This document shows, piece by piece, positions 34,446 through 46,427 of a stretch of 64,000 nt of DNA. Numbering within the stretch: position 1 is the first letter of the stretch; each line of letters starts with the position of its first letter. The stretch comes from Siphonodentalium dalli. Taxonomy: Eukaryota > Mollusca > Scaphopoda > Gadilida > Siphonodentaliidae. Under the pieces are notes generated by a model. The model did no database searches and was not told where the DNA came from. It worked only from the letters and a program-made list of their open reading frames with translations. The position numbers were made by a program, and so were the translations under genes. The stretch spans positions 88,821,980 to 88,885,979 of the forward strand of contig CP136063.1 of assembly GCA_032622095.1 (NCBI GenBank), written 5' to 3'.

Positions 34446-34739
34446 TGCTCTCATTTGTATTGTTATGCATATATACTTATACATAATTTTCATATTCAGA
34501 ACCACCGGGCCGCCCGACCTATTTGTCTTGTGATGTTCTCAGTGGCCAGTTAAAGCTGTTAATTAATTTTTTAAAACACAATAAATTGGGGTGCGAATTT
34601 TCCTGGCATTCATCAATATCACAGACAATTAGGTGTTGTAATTTTCAGGTTCAGATCTAAATAAATTCGCATACTGGGCTGAACCATCCTTTTCATCCCA
34701 TGCATGGATAGTGGCCAGAAGACTACTGATCCATTTAGA

Positions 34740-34950
34740 ATATGCTACCATTTACAGTAATGCCCTAATTAATCGACTCCGTAACCACAGCAGAATTATT
34801 GGTAACTTTCAGGATTTAGTCGGAAATGTGGCTTGTTGCCATTCACCAGAAAGCTCTCCGAGAGCTTTCCAATGAATGACAACAAACCATATTTCCGACT
34901 AAATCCTGCTGTGGTTATGGAGTCCATTAATTAGGGCATTACTGTAGTAG
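34740..34950. repeat. Foldback MITE, TAATGCCCTAATTAATCGACTCC family, copy 1
   Basis: Nearly the whole element is a palindrome: TAATGCCCTAATTAATCGAC at 34760, its complement at 34918-34940, and AAAGCTCTCC^GAGAGCTTTCC at the centre near 34857. Copy 2 is at 39078-39300. Confidence 0.85.
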
Positions 34951-35865
34951 TCTGTGATGGAAAAGTTCAGAAAAATCAAGCCCCATGGGATTTTGCAAAT
35001 TGAATTACGCAAACTTAGTTTGTGTCGTTCAAGGGGTTTGGGGGGGGGGCTTCAGTTGGAAGTACCAAGGTATCGACCCTCCCCACCAAACCATCTAGCC
35101 ACGTTCTATGTGCCAAATATCCCAGACTCAACCATTAGGTGCCCCTCGCTTAGTTTTTGCTTTGGGTATATTTATTCTATCCGAGAATACTCTACACCCA
35201 CAGCAAAATATGGACATATATATATGTACTCTTAAAAAAAATGTTCTGTGGCGATCACACATTAAAATTGTGTAGCCAAGTAAATATAAGGTGATAATTG
35301 TGTTGTAGAAATGATACGGACAACCGATCATCAAAAAACGAAATTATCTCAATGACTTTACTGTACAACCCTTCCATGAATGGAGCTTCTTGAAATTTTA
35401 CAAAAAAACCCTGTGCCAATGCATTATCTTATATATGCAAGTATCCCATAGGGAGCAATGACAAACATTTTCCAGACTTGTTTTTGATAATGGCAAAAAT
35501 TCAAATGAAGCGACATTTAGAAGAAAGTTAGAAAATCAATTTGGATAATTTACTCACTCCATGTACTGGATTTACCACATACATGTATGTTCAAAATGTT
35601 AACCCAATCGGGCACATATCGTAGGAGATACAGGGTATTATTACTTTTATATGAGATGTACTAATGGTTATATGGACTTTTATATTATTGGCAAATTTAT
35701 TCATCATTTGTTTCTCGAGCCCCTTTGAGCATTGACTGAAATCTAGAAGGGGCTAATTAGTAATATGTGCCATGTGGATACATTTTGAATGGCTGACCAC
35801 ATAAACTCACTGTGCAATGTTATGTGATAGTTGAAATTTTTTTCAAAAGTGTTGCTCAAGTTATC
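34951..35865. other. No gene recognised
   Basis: Contains a G9 run near 35040. No coding signal could be supported. Confidence 0.4.
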
Positions 35866-35869
35866 TCAG

Positions 35870-36140
35870 GCGATTTAGACTAGGTCGTGGCAATTCCAAC
35901 AAATGGCATATCCCTGGTGAAAATTGGTGGTCAAAACCCAAATATTTAAACTTGACTTGTATTTTTGGGCTAGAGAGATGAAAATTTATTGCGAATTTGA
36001 ACAAAAAGGGACTTACCTGCGTTAAAATTTGTGGATACAACCCACATACCAAATTTCAGTCCCTTCAGTTGAGACTATCTAATGTTATCAACCAAAAGCG
36101 AACATATGGACGGATGAACCAACATTTGGTATTTATGGGT
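35870..36140 (+). repeat. Dispersed repeat R1, third copy
   Basis: Carries TGGTGAAAATTGGTGGTCAA, CTTGACTTGTATTTTTGGGC and AGTTGAGACTATCTAATGTT, as in 1843-2100; diverged and partial. Confidence 0.6.
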
Positions 36141-37465
36141 TAATTTAACTGAGCTAATTCCACATGGTAGTACCACACCCACCATTCGATGTGCTGCCTC
36201 TCTGGCTGACAAGACCAGTCTCTGGCATACAAGGCCACCTCTATGGCCAGAACTGTTTGTTTCATAAGGCTGCGGGCATTTAAATCAATAAAAACAGAAT
36301 GGACAGGTACTGGTACTAGTATGTGTCAAATTTAACACAATCACCCCAGGGCATATATTTCATCTGATTTTGTGAGAATCTATACATACTTTTTCATGAG
36401 AATCCAGGGTAATTTGCGAGAATATTTACGAGAATCTAGAATTGGATTCTCGCCGAAATATAAGACCTGCACCCTTTATACTGTGATTATAGCCTGGCCA
36501 CACATGGTGGTATGCTCCTAACAACAGATAGCAATACAACTCAGAAAAATAGGCTTCAAAAAGCGAGTGGGTATGACTTTTGTACACCTGCCAAATTGAA
36601 TGTCAGATGTCTTTCAAGCCACTGACATATTCAAAGACACGGACAATCGTAGCTGCACTGTTGATGCAATTGCAATGTTGCAGTGACCAACCTCATACAT
36701 ATACATTTATGCTGAATAAACAATGTACATATATTAACTGAATTACTAGGTGTTTAGTTAACATGAAAATAAAGATACCCTGATATGGTATTTGTGAACT
36801 AAATACTTTGCGATTGAACATGGCATACTAGTAGGTCAAATGTGGATGAGTTTAAAAATTTCTAGATTGAATTTACCGTTATTGCAGTCACAAAAAATGT
36901 ATTTGGCGTTTATTTACTGGGTTATCGCAGTTAAAAATCATTACCGTGGTAAGGCTACCGATGGACACCACATGTCAGTCGCTATTATTCGACGTAATAC
37001 CACTTGATTGTGGTTTACTGGTGGTATGAACGGTAATAACCGGCCTACATCCACGTTAAAGGGGTCAATTATTTTGCGCATACATGTAGCTGTATATATT
37101 CGAATTGAGATTTGATTCGCGAACCTCATCCCCAATTGAATTCAAAATTTGATTTGACTGTAAACTCAGATTCGCAGGGCCCTAGTAGAGCTAAGCTTAA
37201 AAATAAAAAAACCATGACGGTCTGGACAAAATACCATAATTACCCCATAGTTGCCAAATGTTAACATGGATGAACAAATGGACTGACAGACAAATAACAT
37301 AATACAACTGAAGCAAACTGGGCCACGGCATACTGTTGCTGTAGCAGATTGCCGAAGCCAAACAATCTGAATTAAGAGGGCTGCAACTGGCATATAACAA
37401 ATTTGGTTAACAATTTTATCGGGTGTGAACAAGCAATGGGTTAACCAAAAACACACCATGTGACC
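36141..37465. other. No gene recognised
   Basis: Unassigned sequence; no splice-flanked open frame stood out. Confidence 0.35.
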
Positions 37466-37680
37466 CAATTATGGGTCAGGCGCATGTTTTGCCAAAATTA
37501 TATTTCAAAATGGAATTTCTCAAAATCTATCTGGAAGTTATTTTTTTTAATTTGGTACAAGCGACTATTGTCACACAATATATGTACGAACTTCCAACTA
37601 GTTTGAAATTATAATCAAATTTACTATACTTTTATGGCATGAAATACATGTAAAAATTTCTAAGTCGAAAAATTGACATA
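37466..37680 (+). repeat. Dispersed repeat shared with 17660-17870
   Basis: See 17660-17870. In both places a TTAAAGGTACTC-family element lies nearby (17448 upstream; 37783 downstream). Confidence 0.55.
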
Positions 37681-37782
37681 ACTCTGTCAAATATCATTGG
37701 ACCCTGACCAAATTCGACTTGGCCTGAAACACAGCTCTATTCATCGGTTTGCGTATCCTTCCCCCACATAGAATGTAAGTTA

Positions 37783-38035
37783 AAGGTACTCCATACAATC
37801 AAATACCATTTCTTGGCTTCGGGGGTAAAAATACTTTAATCCAGTCTTGGAACACACCCATCAAAGCTCCGATTGAACAGATATCAATTTTTGAAGTTTG
37901 TTATTTCTCGAGAGGTGTAATAATGTGTCCCAGACACACGTCATCATACGGATGGTCTTGGACAAAATTGTGGATGTAGATGGATAACTCTAAATCAAGT
38001 GGTAATGCGGTTAAATGTCATGATACTTTAGTGAT
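37783..38035 (+). repeat. MITE of the TTAAAGGTACTC family, copy 3 (left half)
   Basis: Starts TTAAAGGTACTCCATACAATC, continues GGCTTCGGGGGTAAAAATAC, AACACACCCATCAAAGCTC and GATATCAATTTTTGAAGTTTG as in the other copies. The right half and right terminus are replaced by the TATTCCGAAGG array. Confidence 0.7.
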
Positions 38036-38044
38036 ACATGTAGG

Positions 38045-38530
38045 CCATATTGGGGACATTCTTTATTCCAAGGTTTGCTATTCTGAAAGTTCACTATTTC
38101 AAAGGTTCTCTAGCTATTATGAATGTTCGCTATTCCAAAGGTTCACTATTCTGAAGGTTCACTGTTCCGAAGATTCGCTATTCCGAAGGTTTTTGTTATT
38201 TTAAAAGTTAATTCTATATTCTAAACTAGTATTGAGAGGATTCTTTATCACAAAGTCCTTTTATGAAGGAAATAACTTAATACATTAAAACAAAAAATTT
38301 GATTTTTATTGGTTTTCGCAATTACATTATGATGTTATTTCTCAATAGATATTCACGTCACGCAGCCCATAAATTACTGTTTCCATGCAATTTAATGTCA
38401 TTATGGGTTATAACAGTTGTGATATATAATGAATACTGGAGTGCCATAACATCCTGATTAGCAGAATATACCGGTAGCTGGATAGACTGGTATGAGATGA
38501 ACAGCAATTGTGACATTGTGACTTTAAAGG
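38045..38530 (+). repeat. TATTCCGAAGGTTC short-unit array and attached block, copy 1
   Basis: Ten or so units of 13-17 bp (CTATTCCGAAGGTTCAC) are followed by TTTTTGTTATTTTAAAAGTT, AATTCTATATTCTAAA and GATTCTTTATCACAAAG. Copies 2 and 3 are at 57410-57660 and 57895-58420. Confidence 0.8.
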
Positions 38531-38830
38531 CCCATCTAATTTTGGAGCCACTAATTATTTGTTTTTTTTTATAGAGCCTTCATATACGGTTAATAACAAT
38601 CTATGCCATAACATATGATTAAAACACTATAATATCACCATTTGAAAAAATCTATGTCTCAGAAGATGCCAACAGAGAAATAGAAAACAACTGAAATCAT
38701 AGATAGGTGGTATTTTACCTCCAAAAAAATTATAGTGATGGTGCCTTATAATAGTGATGGCATGGGGTGATAGTCTGAGGGTACAATTTAGATAATCTCA
38801 TGCAACAGAATCTTCGTATTCTTAGTACCA
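38524..38830 (+). repeat. MITE of the AAAGGCCC family, left part
   Basis: Starts TTTAAAGGCCCATCTAATTTTG and includes ATAACAATCTATGCCATAAC and CATTTGAAAAAATCTATGTC. The right end is lost. Confidence 0.65.
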
Positions 38831-39077
38831 TAAAATAGAACCAGATATAAGTATACAGTGTGTTAAATGCACCATAACCCTGAATATTATATACATACTA
38901 CTATCATTACTATATGGAATGGTAGTGATGAATCGATTCGAGGTAGGCCCATTACCAGTTATGACTACTAAGTAATATGTGACAACACAATATTCGAAGA
39001 CAATGAATGCAATTATAATTTATGTCGCAACAAGTGAAAAGAAAAAGATGTATTTGTAGGTCTGAAATGGTTAGGGC

Positions 39078-39300
39078 CTACAGTACTTAATGCCCTAATT
39101 AATCGACTCCATAACCACAGCAGAATTATGGGTAACTTTTCAGGATTTGGTCGGAAATATGGCTTGCGGCCATTCATCGGAAAGCTCTCGGCGAAAGCTT
39201 TCCGATGAATGGCAGCAAGCCATATTTCCGATTAAATCCTGAAAAGTTACCCACAATTCTGCTGTGATTATGGAGTCGATTAATTAGGGCATTACTGTAC
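39078..39300. repeat. Foldback MITE, copy 2, near-perfect palindrome
   Basis: Arms of about 105 bp: TAATGCCCTAATTAATCGAC, CCACAGCAGAATTATGGGTA, ATATGGCTTGCGGCCATTCA and their complements, with the centre near 39190 (GCTCTCGGCGAAAGC). High arm identity suggests recent insertion or arm conversion. Confidence 0.9.
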
Positions 39301-39429
39301 GGTACGTACGGGATATTCATGACCGGTTATATGGGAGGCCAAATTCACATTTATTATTAATTGCGCTAAGTTTAGTCGGTGCGACTCTCGATAGCATTAC
39401 TGGTACCTTATGTTTTAGTTGGGCCGATT

Positions 39430-39660
39430 GCTGAAGCGCAATTTAATTGCGCTGAAGTGCAATCCAATTGCACTGAAGCACAATCCAATTGCGCTGAAGT
39501 GCAATTCAATTGAGCTTCAGCGCAATCCAGCTTGATTCATGTCAATTGCGCTTTAGCGCAATTTTTTTACAAGCTTACACCCCTGAATAGATAGGTTATT
39601 CCATTATCAATTCATATGGGATAACCACCAATTGCGCTTCAGCGCAATTATTATTATTAT
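39430..39660. repeat. Array of palindromic AATTGCGCTTCAGCGCAATT words
   Basis: Eight or more copies of a 10-bp half (TTGCGCTGAAG) or the full 20-bp palindrome lie in 39437-39560, plus an isolated full copy at about 39632-39651 next to (ATT)n. Confidence 0.85.
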
Positions 39661-39859
39661 TATTAAAGTTAGGTTGAATAGGTGCATGGAGAAAATTAAC
39701 TGGTATCGCATCGCAATTTGCTACCCAAATTTAGATAATAGATATGCAATTTGGTATGATTTTTATATGATTTCAGAACAATGCTATCTAATTATGTTAT
39801 TATGAGGTTATTTGCTATTATCAAAATTTCAAATGTAATATTTGCTCCCTGAATAGGTG

Positions 39860-40520
39860 GGTTATTCCATTATCATAAATTCACCACATAATAGCATTCC
39901 CTTCAGGGCGACTCACAAAACATTTCCTTCTGGTTTAGTCAGTGCGACTCTCGATATAGCATTACCTTATGTATTATTCGGGGCGAAACCAGTACCTTCT
40001 GTTTTAGTCGGGGCTTCTCATGATAGCATTAATTTTTATAATCTGTATGAATCGGGCCGACTCAGTATGGCATTGCCTTCTGTATTAATCAGGAGGACTC
40101 ACAATAGCATATTTCCTTCTGTTTTAGTCTGTGCTACTCGTGATAGCATTACATTCTCTATTAATCGTGAAGACTCGCAATAGAATTTAATAGCTTCTGT
40201 TTTAGTCAGGGCTACTCATAATAGCATTATCTTCTGTTTTAGTTGGGCCGACTCGCGATAGCATTATCTTCTGTATTATATGGGGTGATTCACTTTTGGA
40301 TTATCTTCTTTATTTGTTTGTGCTACTGTCGATGGGATTGATTAGTCATGGCGACTTGCAATAGCATTATGTTCTGTTTTAATCAGGGCCCCTCGCGATA
40401 GCATTACCTTCTGTATTAGTCGGGTGACTTGCGATACCAATTCAGGGGGAGGGGGTGATTACTTCGTATTAGTCGGGGTGACTTGCAATACCTGTACCTT
40501 CTCGTGTACTTCTGTTTTGT
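39860..40520 (+). repeat. Minisatellite GACTCGCGATAGCATTACCTTCTGT
   Basis: About 14 diverged units of 35-60 bp (CGCGATAGCATTACCTTCTG, TTTTAGTCGGGGCGACTC). One unit sits earlier at 39375-39425, on the other side of the palindrome array. Open frames here are by-products. Confidence 0.85.
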
Positions 40521-42680
40521 CCTGGACGGAAATTGCATTGGCTATTAAGCACCTGAGCGCTGACACTGTATATTCAATATTGCCATTATTATTTCCCCGA
40601 CGCAAATCTGAATACGCTGGTCGTGATGCTCATCTGTTATATTTGAACAGTTTTTATATGTGGTTGTTTGGGTAGCCTTTATTGTCGCGTTGAGCGACTT
40701 CTTTTTGCAAGAATACCGGCACTATAAATCGAAATTATTTTTCTGTGTGGGTGCTGCGTTTCCCGGCGATAAAAATAATATCTGGAAAAAACAGTTGTTT
40801 TAAAAACCGGAATATGGCGGAAGGTAAAAGATATTTTTTGATCGGGGGTTAATGTCGTGGCATTGTCTGAAAATCTTATCAAATGAATTTTGTTGCGTAA
40901 AACTTGTGTTTATCAGCCATAGGTGTAGTAATTTTCTTCATTCCTCACAGTGGATCGTGAGACTAATAACAGGCAGTGTTGTACGATGTAGGTTTTGGAA
41001 ATTCCGGTAATGCTGTCAGATGTCAGCATTGTGCTTGTTGTCATGTCGAAATAATTGACAGATTTTTTCAGTTCTGTTCACACAAAAATTACAGAAGATA
41101 GCACTGATAATACAGACGTACCAAACAAGATTTTTTCCATGTAAATCGGATGATATTGGGTGCGCAAAAAATAGTACTCTTGGGTACCAAATAAACGTGC
41201 TGGCACGCTTATTAATTTTGGAAGAATATGCTGGCCATCACTATTATTTCGTCATGATATATATAAAAGGGAAAATCCCAGCACTATTAATAATTTTAGG
41301 GGTAAATGTAAACCAGCACGTTTATTCAGCCATCACGTTTATCTGGCACCTGAGGGTACTGATCGAATTTAAATATGAGTAAGGTATAGAGAATTCTATA
41401 TAGTTTTAGAGGATATGTAATGAGTCAGAAATTTATACAAAATCTACTAACCGAGTGCTTTATCAAAAGTCGAATAAAATTTAGTGGACAAGGTCAATAA
41501 TTTCATATAGAGATCCTTTTGATCACATAATCACATTTTAGCAAGGAAATAACAATGTGGAAACAACTTTAGTGGAAGAATCAGGCCCGACGAGATCATG
41601 CAGTTTGTTCAGACGATTGTGATGTCGTTGTACATTATGATATCGATATCATTGCAATGAAGCAGGCCATAAATATATTAGTCATGCAACTTCTGTTTTT
41701 ATCACTTACATGTACCGTAGAGCAATTACTACCACCACACATGATCGAATGTATGATCTGGTTGTTTATTATCTCATGAATGTAGTGGGTTATTATTAAC
41801 CAAGCCTGAGTATAATTTGTCTGGCATTTTCAGAATGAGATTCTCATAGGGTGAATTTAGTAATGATTCTTTTAAGACTGTTATACATGTAAATGTTTTC
41901 TACAGTCAATGCAATGGTTGTATTGTGTATACGCTTTATTAAAGCGTGCATATTGCGCTTTGATATAACATATTTTTTATTTTGGCAATCGATTTGATTG
42001 CGAGTAACGATTAATATTCTATGGGCTATTATCGACCATTGGCAGCCGATTCCAATTATCGGAACATGGCTTAATTGACAGATTGAGAATGTTGTGCAAT
42101 TTTTGACCACACGACTCACAAACGGTACCCCATATGTTTAAAGTCGAAAAAGGGGGATAACTCCACCAAAAAAGTCTGACAAGACGCCATAATCGCAGGT
42201 GCTCAGGTTCCCATGGTGGTTGATGTCTCTGCCAAGTTTCACGGAAATTGATAAAAACAAAACGACTGTCTGAGAAAAACTCCGGACAAATTTGTGTCCA
42301 CACACGAACGATGGACGAGCCGATTACACTATACCACTCCAACATTGTTGCAGGGGGTATAATGAGCACAATGTATTGAATACCATTAGTATCACAGTTC
42401 TCAGCAATGTTATGGTTATAATATTTGTGAGTTCATTAGAATGAACATAGCGATTAATTTCAGTGTTATGAATAGCCAAATATATACAAACAATATAAAA
42501 TTAGGAATGTACGATGGTCCGCCGGTGGTTCCTAAATAAAGGAATCGAATCGGAAATTAAAAGTTTCATCAAACTACCAGATAGTGGTTTATAACAATTA
42601 CAATGGACTATAGTTTTGTGTATAATGCAAAGTAAATCGTGCATATAAAAAAATTGCATGCAACGTCTCGGTCAGGGCAT
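40521..42680. other. No gene recognised
   Basis: AT-rich; a 116-codon minus-strand frame (42019-42369) is present but has no recognised domain and looks like a dispersed repeat. Confidence 0.35.
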
Positions 42681-43079
42681 GATAATTGATATTTCAACTT
42701 AGATTCAACGTACAGCATGTATCAACATTCAGTGTTAGGTTCCCCACATTAAAGGTACTCAATCCGAATTAACGCTCACGAATTACAATATCATTGGCTT
42801 CGGGGGTACAAAATATTTAACTTGAGTCGAGGAACCCACCCATCAAGGTACAGTAGGAGTAATCAGATATCGATATTTTAAATCTAGTATTTTAATGGGG
42901 TACTGTTTTGTGATTGCGTCCCTTTATCGACATCGGCCACCAGGTGGCTAGATCCGCCATGTCCATTTCCGGTTAGAAGTAAACAAGCTTATTTTCGCTA
43001 GTCATCTGTCAGTCTCATTCTGTCTATTGACTTGTTCGGATCGTTATTCTTTTAATTCTTCATCACCCAACTAATAACA

Positions 43080-43292
43080 ATGCCGTCACAATGTTGTGCA
43101 ATGTATTGTAACAATCGGGGGGACACGTATTCCCGAAAGGTGACGACGAAGCGGCAAAAGAGTTACGAAAAAAATGGACAGTAGCCATTCGACGAAGCGA
43201 TGGCCGAAATGGAGAGTGGAAACCCAGTAGTTTTAGTGTCGTTTGTGCAGCACACTTCACCGAGGATGACTACATGAGCAAACATGATCCTT
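43080..43292 (+). pseudogene. THAP zinc-finger exon, frameshifted
   Basis: MPSQCCAMYCNNRGDT in the first frame, then after a shift at about 43129 FPKGDDEAAKELRKKWTVAI, RRSDGRNGEWKPSSFS and VVCAAHFTEDDYMSKHDP. This is a full C2CH THAP module: C-x(2-4)-C at the start, the central RKKW and W-P residues, and C-x2-H in VCAAHF. THAP domains bind DNA; in transposases they recognise the element ends. The exon ends at a consensus donor (T^GTAAGT at 43292/43293, phase 1). One base is missing, or two extra, between NRGDTY and FPK, so the protein cannot be made as it stands. Confidence 0.8.
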
Positions 43293-43829
43293 GTAAGTAA
43301 TATATACCGTAATATATACACTGTTATTATGGGTTCACTATTTTCCATTATTTTAAATAACAATCAAGGATTGACGATCAGCTAGGGAATAAAAACATTC
43401 CTTCAACATTTCATTCACCCAACATTTCACAAAGTTCGTTTCATATATCATCTCATTGAGCTTGTTTGCCAACAAAAGGTATCTACAAGTCAACTTTTAT
43501 AAGATGACTTACCCAAAAGAGCAAATAAATATAAAACTTGTCATATTGTCGTAATGTTCAACACATAAAAGTTACATGCAGTTAATTTCCAGAAAATAAG
43601 TTTATATTTCAGTAAAATTAAAGTACTGTTTTCACTCTATTGAAGGGGGTGCTAATTTATTTGTTTAAATTGAAATACTCTTTTGGTGTTGCCTGAACTA
43701 ACAACTTCAAGTGTCTATTTGCAGCTAATGACAATTAAATGTCAAAATAAAATTTAAGAATAACAAACAAGTGAGTTAAAATAAAACATGTATATATGCC
43801 AAATAATTCCTTAGTACTAGTACACCGTT

Positions 43830-44170
43830 TCTTTTAATTTGCATTCGCTTGTGAGATTTTATGCACCTGTTGATTTCAGGAGAAAATTTCCAACAACTAA
43901 AACAATAATCGACGGAACGGAAATTCCCATAAAACGACCTTCTAATCCCATATCACAACGGGCAACTTGGTCCACCTATAAGAACAGAAACACCCTTAAA
44001 GTGATTGTTGGGTGCACACCAGGAGGTTTAGTGAATCTTGTGTCAGACAGTTATGGGGGTTCTACCAGTGACCGACAGTTAGTAGAAAGGTCAACATTGG
44101 GCACTCTCTGTGAACCTGGGGATTCCATAATGGCTGACAAAGGATTCGACATCCAGGACATGTTCCAGGA
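43830..44170 (+). pseudogene. DDE_4 (Harbinger-like) transposase fragment
   Basis: The open frame reads PVDFRRKFPTTKTIIDGTEI, PIKRPSNPISQRATWSTYKN, RNTLKVIVGCTPGGLVNLVS and DSYGGSTSDRQLVERSTLGT, and ends GDSIMADKGFDIQDM. It carries the first Asp (IDGTEI) and the second Asp region (SDSYGGSTSDRQ) of the DDE_4 / HARBI1-like nuclease. Homology stops near 44165, before the third acidic residue, so the catalytic domain is truncated. No helix-turn-helix segment was recognised between it and the THAP exon. Confidence 0.8.
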
Positions 44171-45365
44171 CATGTACTCAGCAGTCCTTTCTTGCGTCGC
44201 GAACGAGTGCGACATGCTAATCCTAATCGCGCTTTTTGTTTATACTTGTAATTAAAATAACGCCTCGATTGTACGTGCTTCATAACCCTAAATTAATTAA
44301 TTACGGAATATAAAATCCCGGATCAATTAAAAGAGCTAACACCACAAAAACTGGTGTAGTTTTCGCACCTTCTTCGGTGACAGATCACACAATTTAACGT
44401 GGCTTCTAAGCCGAAACATAAACAACCGGAAGTACCTTGGACGGATATGCACGAATAATCTCCCCGGAATGCAACACCTCATTACAAGTGGCCCAGTAAA
44501 CTGTCGGCGAGAAGAACTTATCTGACAAGATAGCGGATGAAGATCGATAACTCTCAAATCGAGTGACTTTTTGTGTCAGATATTTGACAACCAATAAAAT
44601 TTTGTTGAAAAAAACTTTGATAAATAACAGGTTTTGGGCAATTTTATAGTTGACTGTGGTTCTAAATCATTGTTTTGGGCAATTAATCTTTTCTGATCAC
44701 TGAAATGGCATTTAAAAAAATGGTGTTGTTGTTGGAATCTGATGATATGGGGACCGTCGAATCGGATTGAGTACCTTTAATTCAACATTAGATAACATCT
44801 CGATATTCAACATAAGGTTTCCAACTTTATTTCAACATTGATTCATTGTTGAACGATTGTCCAAATTTAAACTGTTAGATTTCTAACATTATTTCATTGT
44901 TGATCGAACATCACAAAACTTGACAAAAGTGAACTTTAGCTTTCAAACGTAATCCCAATGTCGATTCAACGCTAAATTAATGTCCAGATATTAAACATTA
45001 GGCGGTCAGCGTTATTTCAACGCTGAGCGAACATAAAACAAAATCAACATTAGGATTCCAATGCTATTTCAAAATCGAGTGATCGTCCCAATATTGAACA
45101 TTAGTTTTCCAAAATTATCCCATTTTCAATTTAATGTTGTTGATCATATCGAGCGAACATAACAAAAAAAAATACTTTTTTTATTCCAATATTATTTTAA
45201 CGTTGAGCGAATGTCAAAAAATTCAACGTTAGCTTCCCAATATTATTCCAATGTTCAAAGTTAGTTTTTCAATGTTGTCTCAAATGTATATTCTAATATT
45301 TCTATGTTCACTTCAACGAGCAAACTGGACCAATCGCCAACGTTATTTCAAATTCAACGTTGAAA

Positions 45366-46130
45366 AAACATTTGAGACAACCGTTTACTTTAGTCTTTAC
45401 ATTGGATCAACATAGGGATGCTATCTGGCCTGGTGAGGCCATTTGGCATGATTTTGGGAAACATTGGGACATAAATAGTATACAGACTGGAATCAGTAGG
45501 CCCATACTGGCTATAGCTGAGTTCACCTATTGTCGCGGATTTTTTATACAACAAGTGGAATTATGTTTATATGATTACAGTAGGCTACAATGTGAACACA
45601 GAACATATATATATACGTCAATATAGAAACAAAAGCGACATGAGCGCAAATATTACCTCTCCTTGTCACAGATTCAAATTTCAAAAATAAACTATTCTGA
45701 ATTGGGAATTTGGTGACGTCTAAATGTCGTATCAATAATTGGTAAATTCGTTACCGGATGTCCTGCATGTACCTAAGATTATAAATAACCATGACTTGTC
45801 ACACAGAAGCAGGGAATATATACAACATACATTTTACGCCTTTCAAATTTTAGTCTAGCTGGATTGACAGAAACAGTTGTGCCTTTTCTCGACTCGACTG
45901 GGAAGCCGCCATTTGAATAGGTTGTCACGTGCAGTTATAGAACCAATCACGAATAGACATCGCTTAACTATCCTCGTTCCATCGTGTAACTACTTGTCAA
46001 GTAGCAAAAATAGCATATTTAAGTAGCTTATAATGCTATAAAAGTCGTTGGAATATTCTAACCACCCAAATTTAGCTACTCGAGATTTAGTGTGTGCATG
46101 TATAACGATGTTAACATAGAGCAACAGGCA
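45366..46130. other. No gene recognised
   Basis: Unassigned. A short palindrome CCGACTGCCAC...GTGGCAGTCGG follows at 46136-46175, just downstream of the Gly-rich exon on the minus strand. Confidence 0.4.
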
Positions 46131-46184
46131 ATACCGACTGCCACATTTCGGGTTTAGCACAGAGTGGCAGTCGGATATCAACAA

Positions 46185-46427
46185 TCAACATCCACCACCA
46201 CCGCCGCCTCCACCGCCACCACCACCGCCACCACCACCGAATCCGCCACCACGATACCCGCCACCGCCATATCCACCAACAGCACGCCCACCGCCACTAC
46301 CACCTTTGCAGCCACATGCACTAAATACCGCCTTTGTCACAAATCCTAGTATAATCAGAACAATACCGGTACCAATGAAGACAAGAAACCCATAGTCAGA
46401 AATGGTAACGCCACCAAGATTATAGTA
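46185..46427 (-). CDS. Transmembrane plus glycine-rich C-terminal exon (TPM gene?)
   Basis: The minus strand reads LGGVTISDYGFLV, then FIGTGIVLIILGFV (one membrane helix), TKAVFSACGCKGGSGGGRAV, and a tail of Gly with Tyr/Arg/Phe (GGYGGGGYRGGGF then 15 Gly) ending in Cys and TGA. Proteins with a TPM domain commonly place a transmembrane helix and a glycine-rich tail after the domain; the TPM exon lies 5 kb upstream on the same strand. This makes it plausible that both belonged to one gene, though that is inference. No AG acceptor is visible just upstream, and an in-frame TAA precedes residue 1. The left-arm boundary of the great palindrome (46381) falls inside this exon, yet the reading frame continues smoothly across it. 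Confidence 0.4.
   Translation of the reverse strand, partial: YYNLGGVTISDYGFLVFIGTGIVLIILGFVTKAVFSACGCKGGSGGGRAVGGYGGGGYRGGGFGGGGGGGGGGGGGGGGC

Larger units (their letters stand above)
42752..44782 (+). mobile_element. Decayed THAP/DDE_4 DNA transposon
   Basis: Bounded by inverted ends TAAAGGTACTCAATCCGAAT and ATCGGATTGAGTACCTTTA, with AT on both outer sides (compatible with a 2-bp AT target duplication). It contains THAP (43080-43292) and DDE_4 (about 43830-44170) coding pieces. Known context: THAP plus a Harbinger/PIF-type DDE_4 nuclease is the arrangement of ISL2EU-like transposons. The element's non-coding ends match the MITEs at 16961-17448, 27187-27692 and 37783-38035. Confidence 0.75.
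42683..45365. repeat. TTCAACATTAG minisatellite, split by a transposon
   Basis: Units of roughly 55-65 bp with TTCAACATTAG, TTATTTCAACGTTGAGCGAA and TTTCCAA occupy 44780-45365. One or two units (ATTTCAACTTAGATTCAACG, CAACATTCAGTGTTAGG) lie at 42690-42750. The THAP/DDE transposon sits exactly between, so it inserted into the array. Confidence 0.75.

Noticed and set aside
42019-42369. 116-codon minus-strand frame as a gene
   Set aside because: No recognisable domain, no splice or promoter context; reads like a dispersed repeat.
46164-46349. Thr/Ser-rich 61-codon plus-strand frame
   Set aside because: Antisense of the glycine-rich exon; low-complexity translation of CCACCG repeats.
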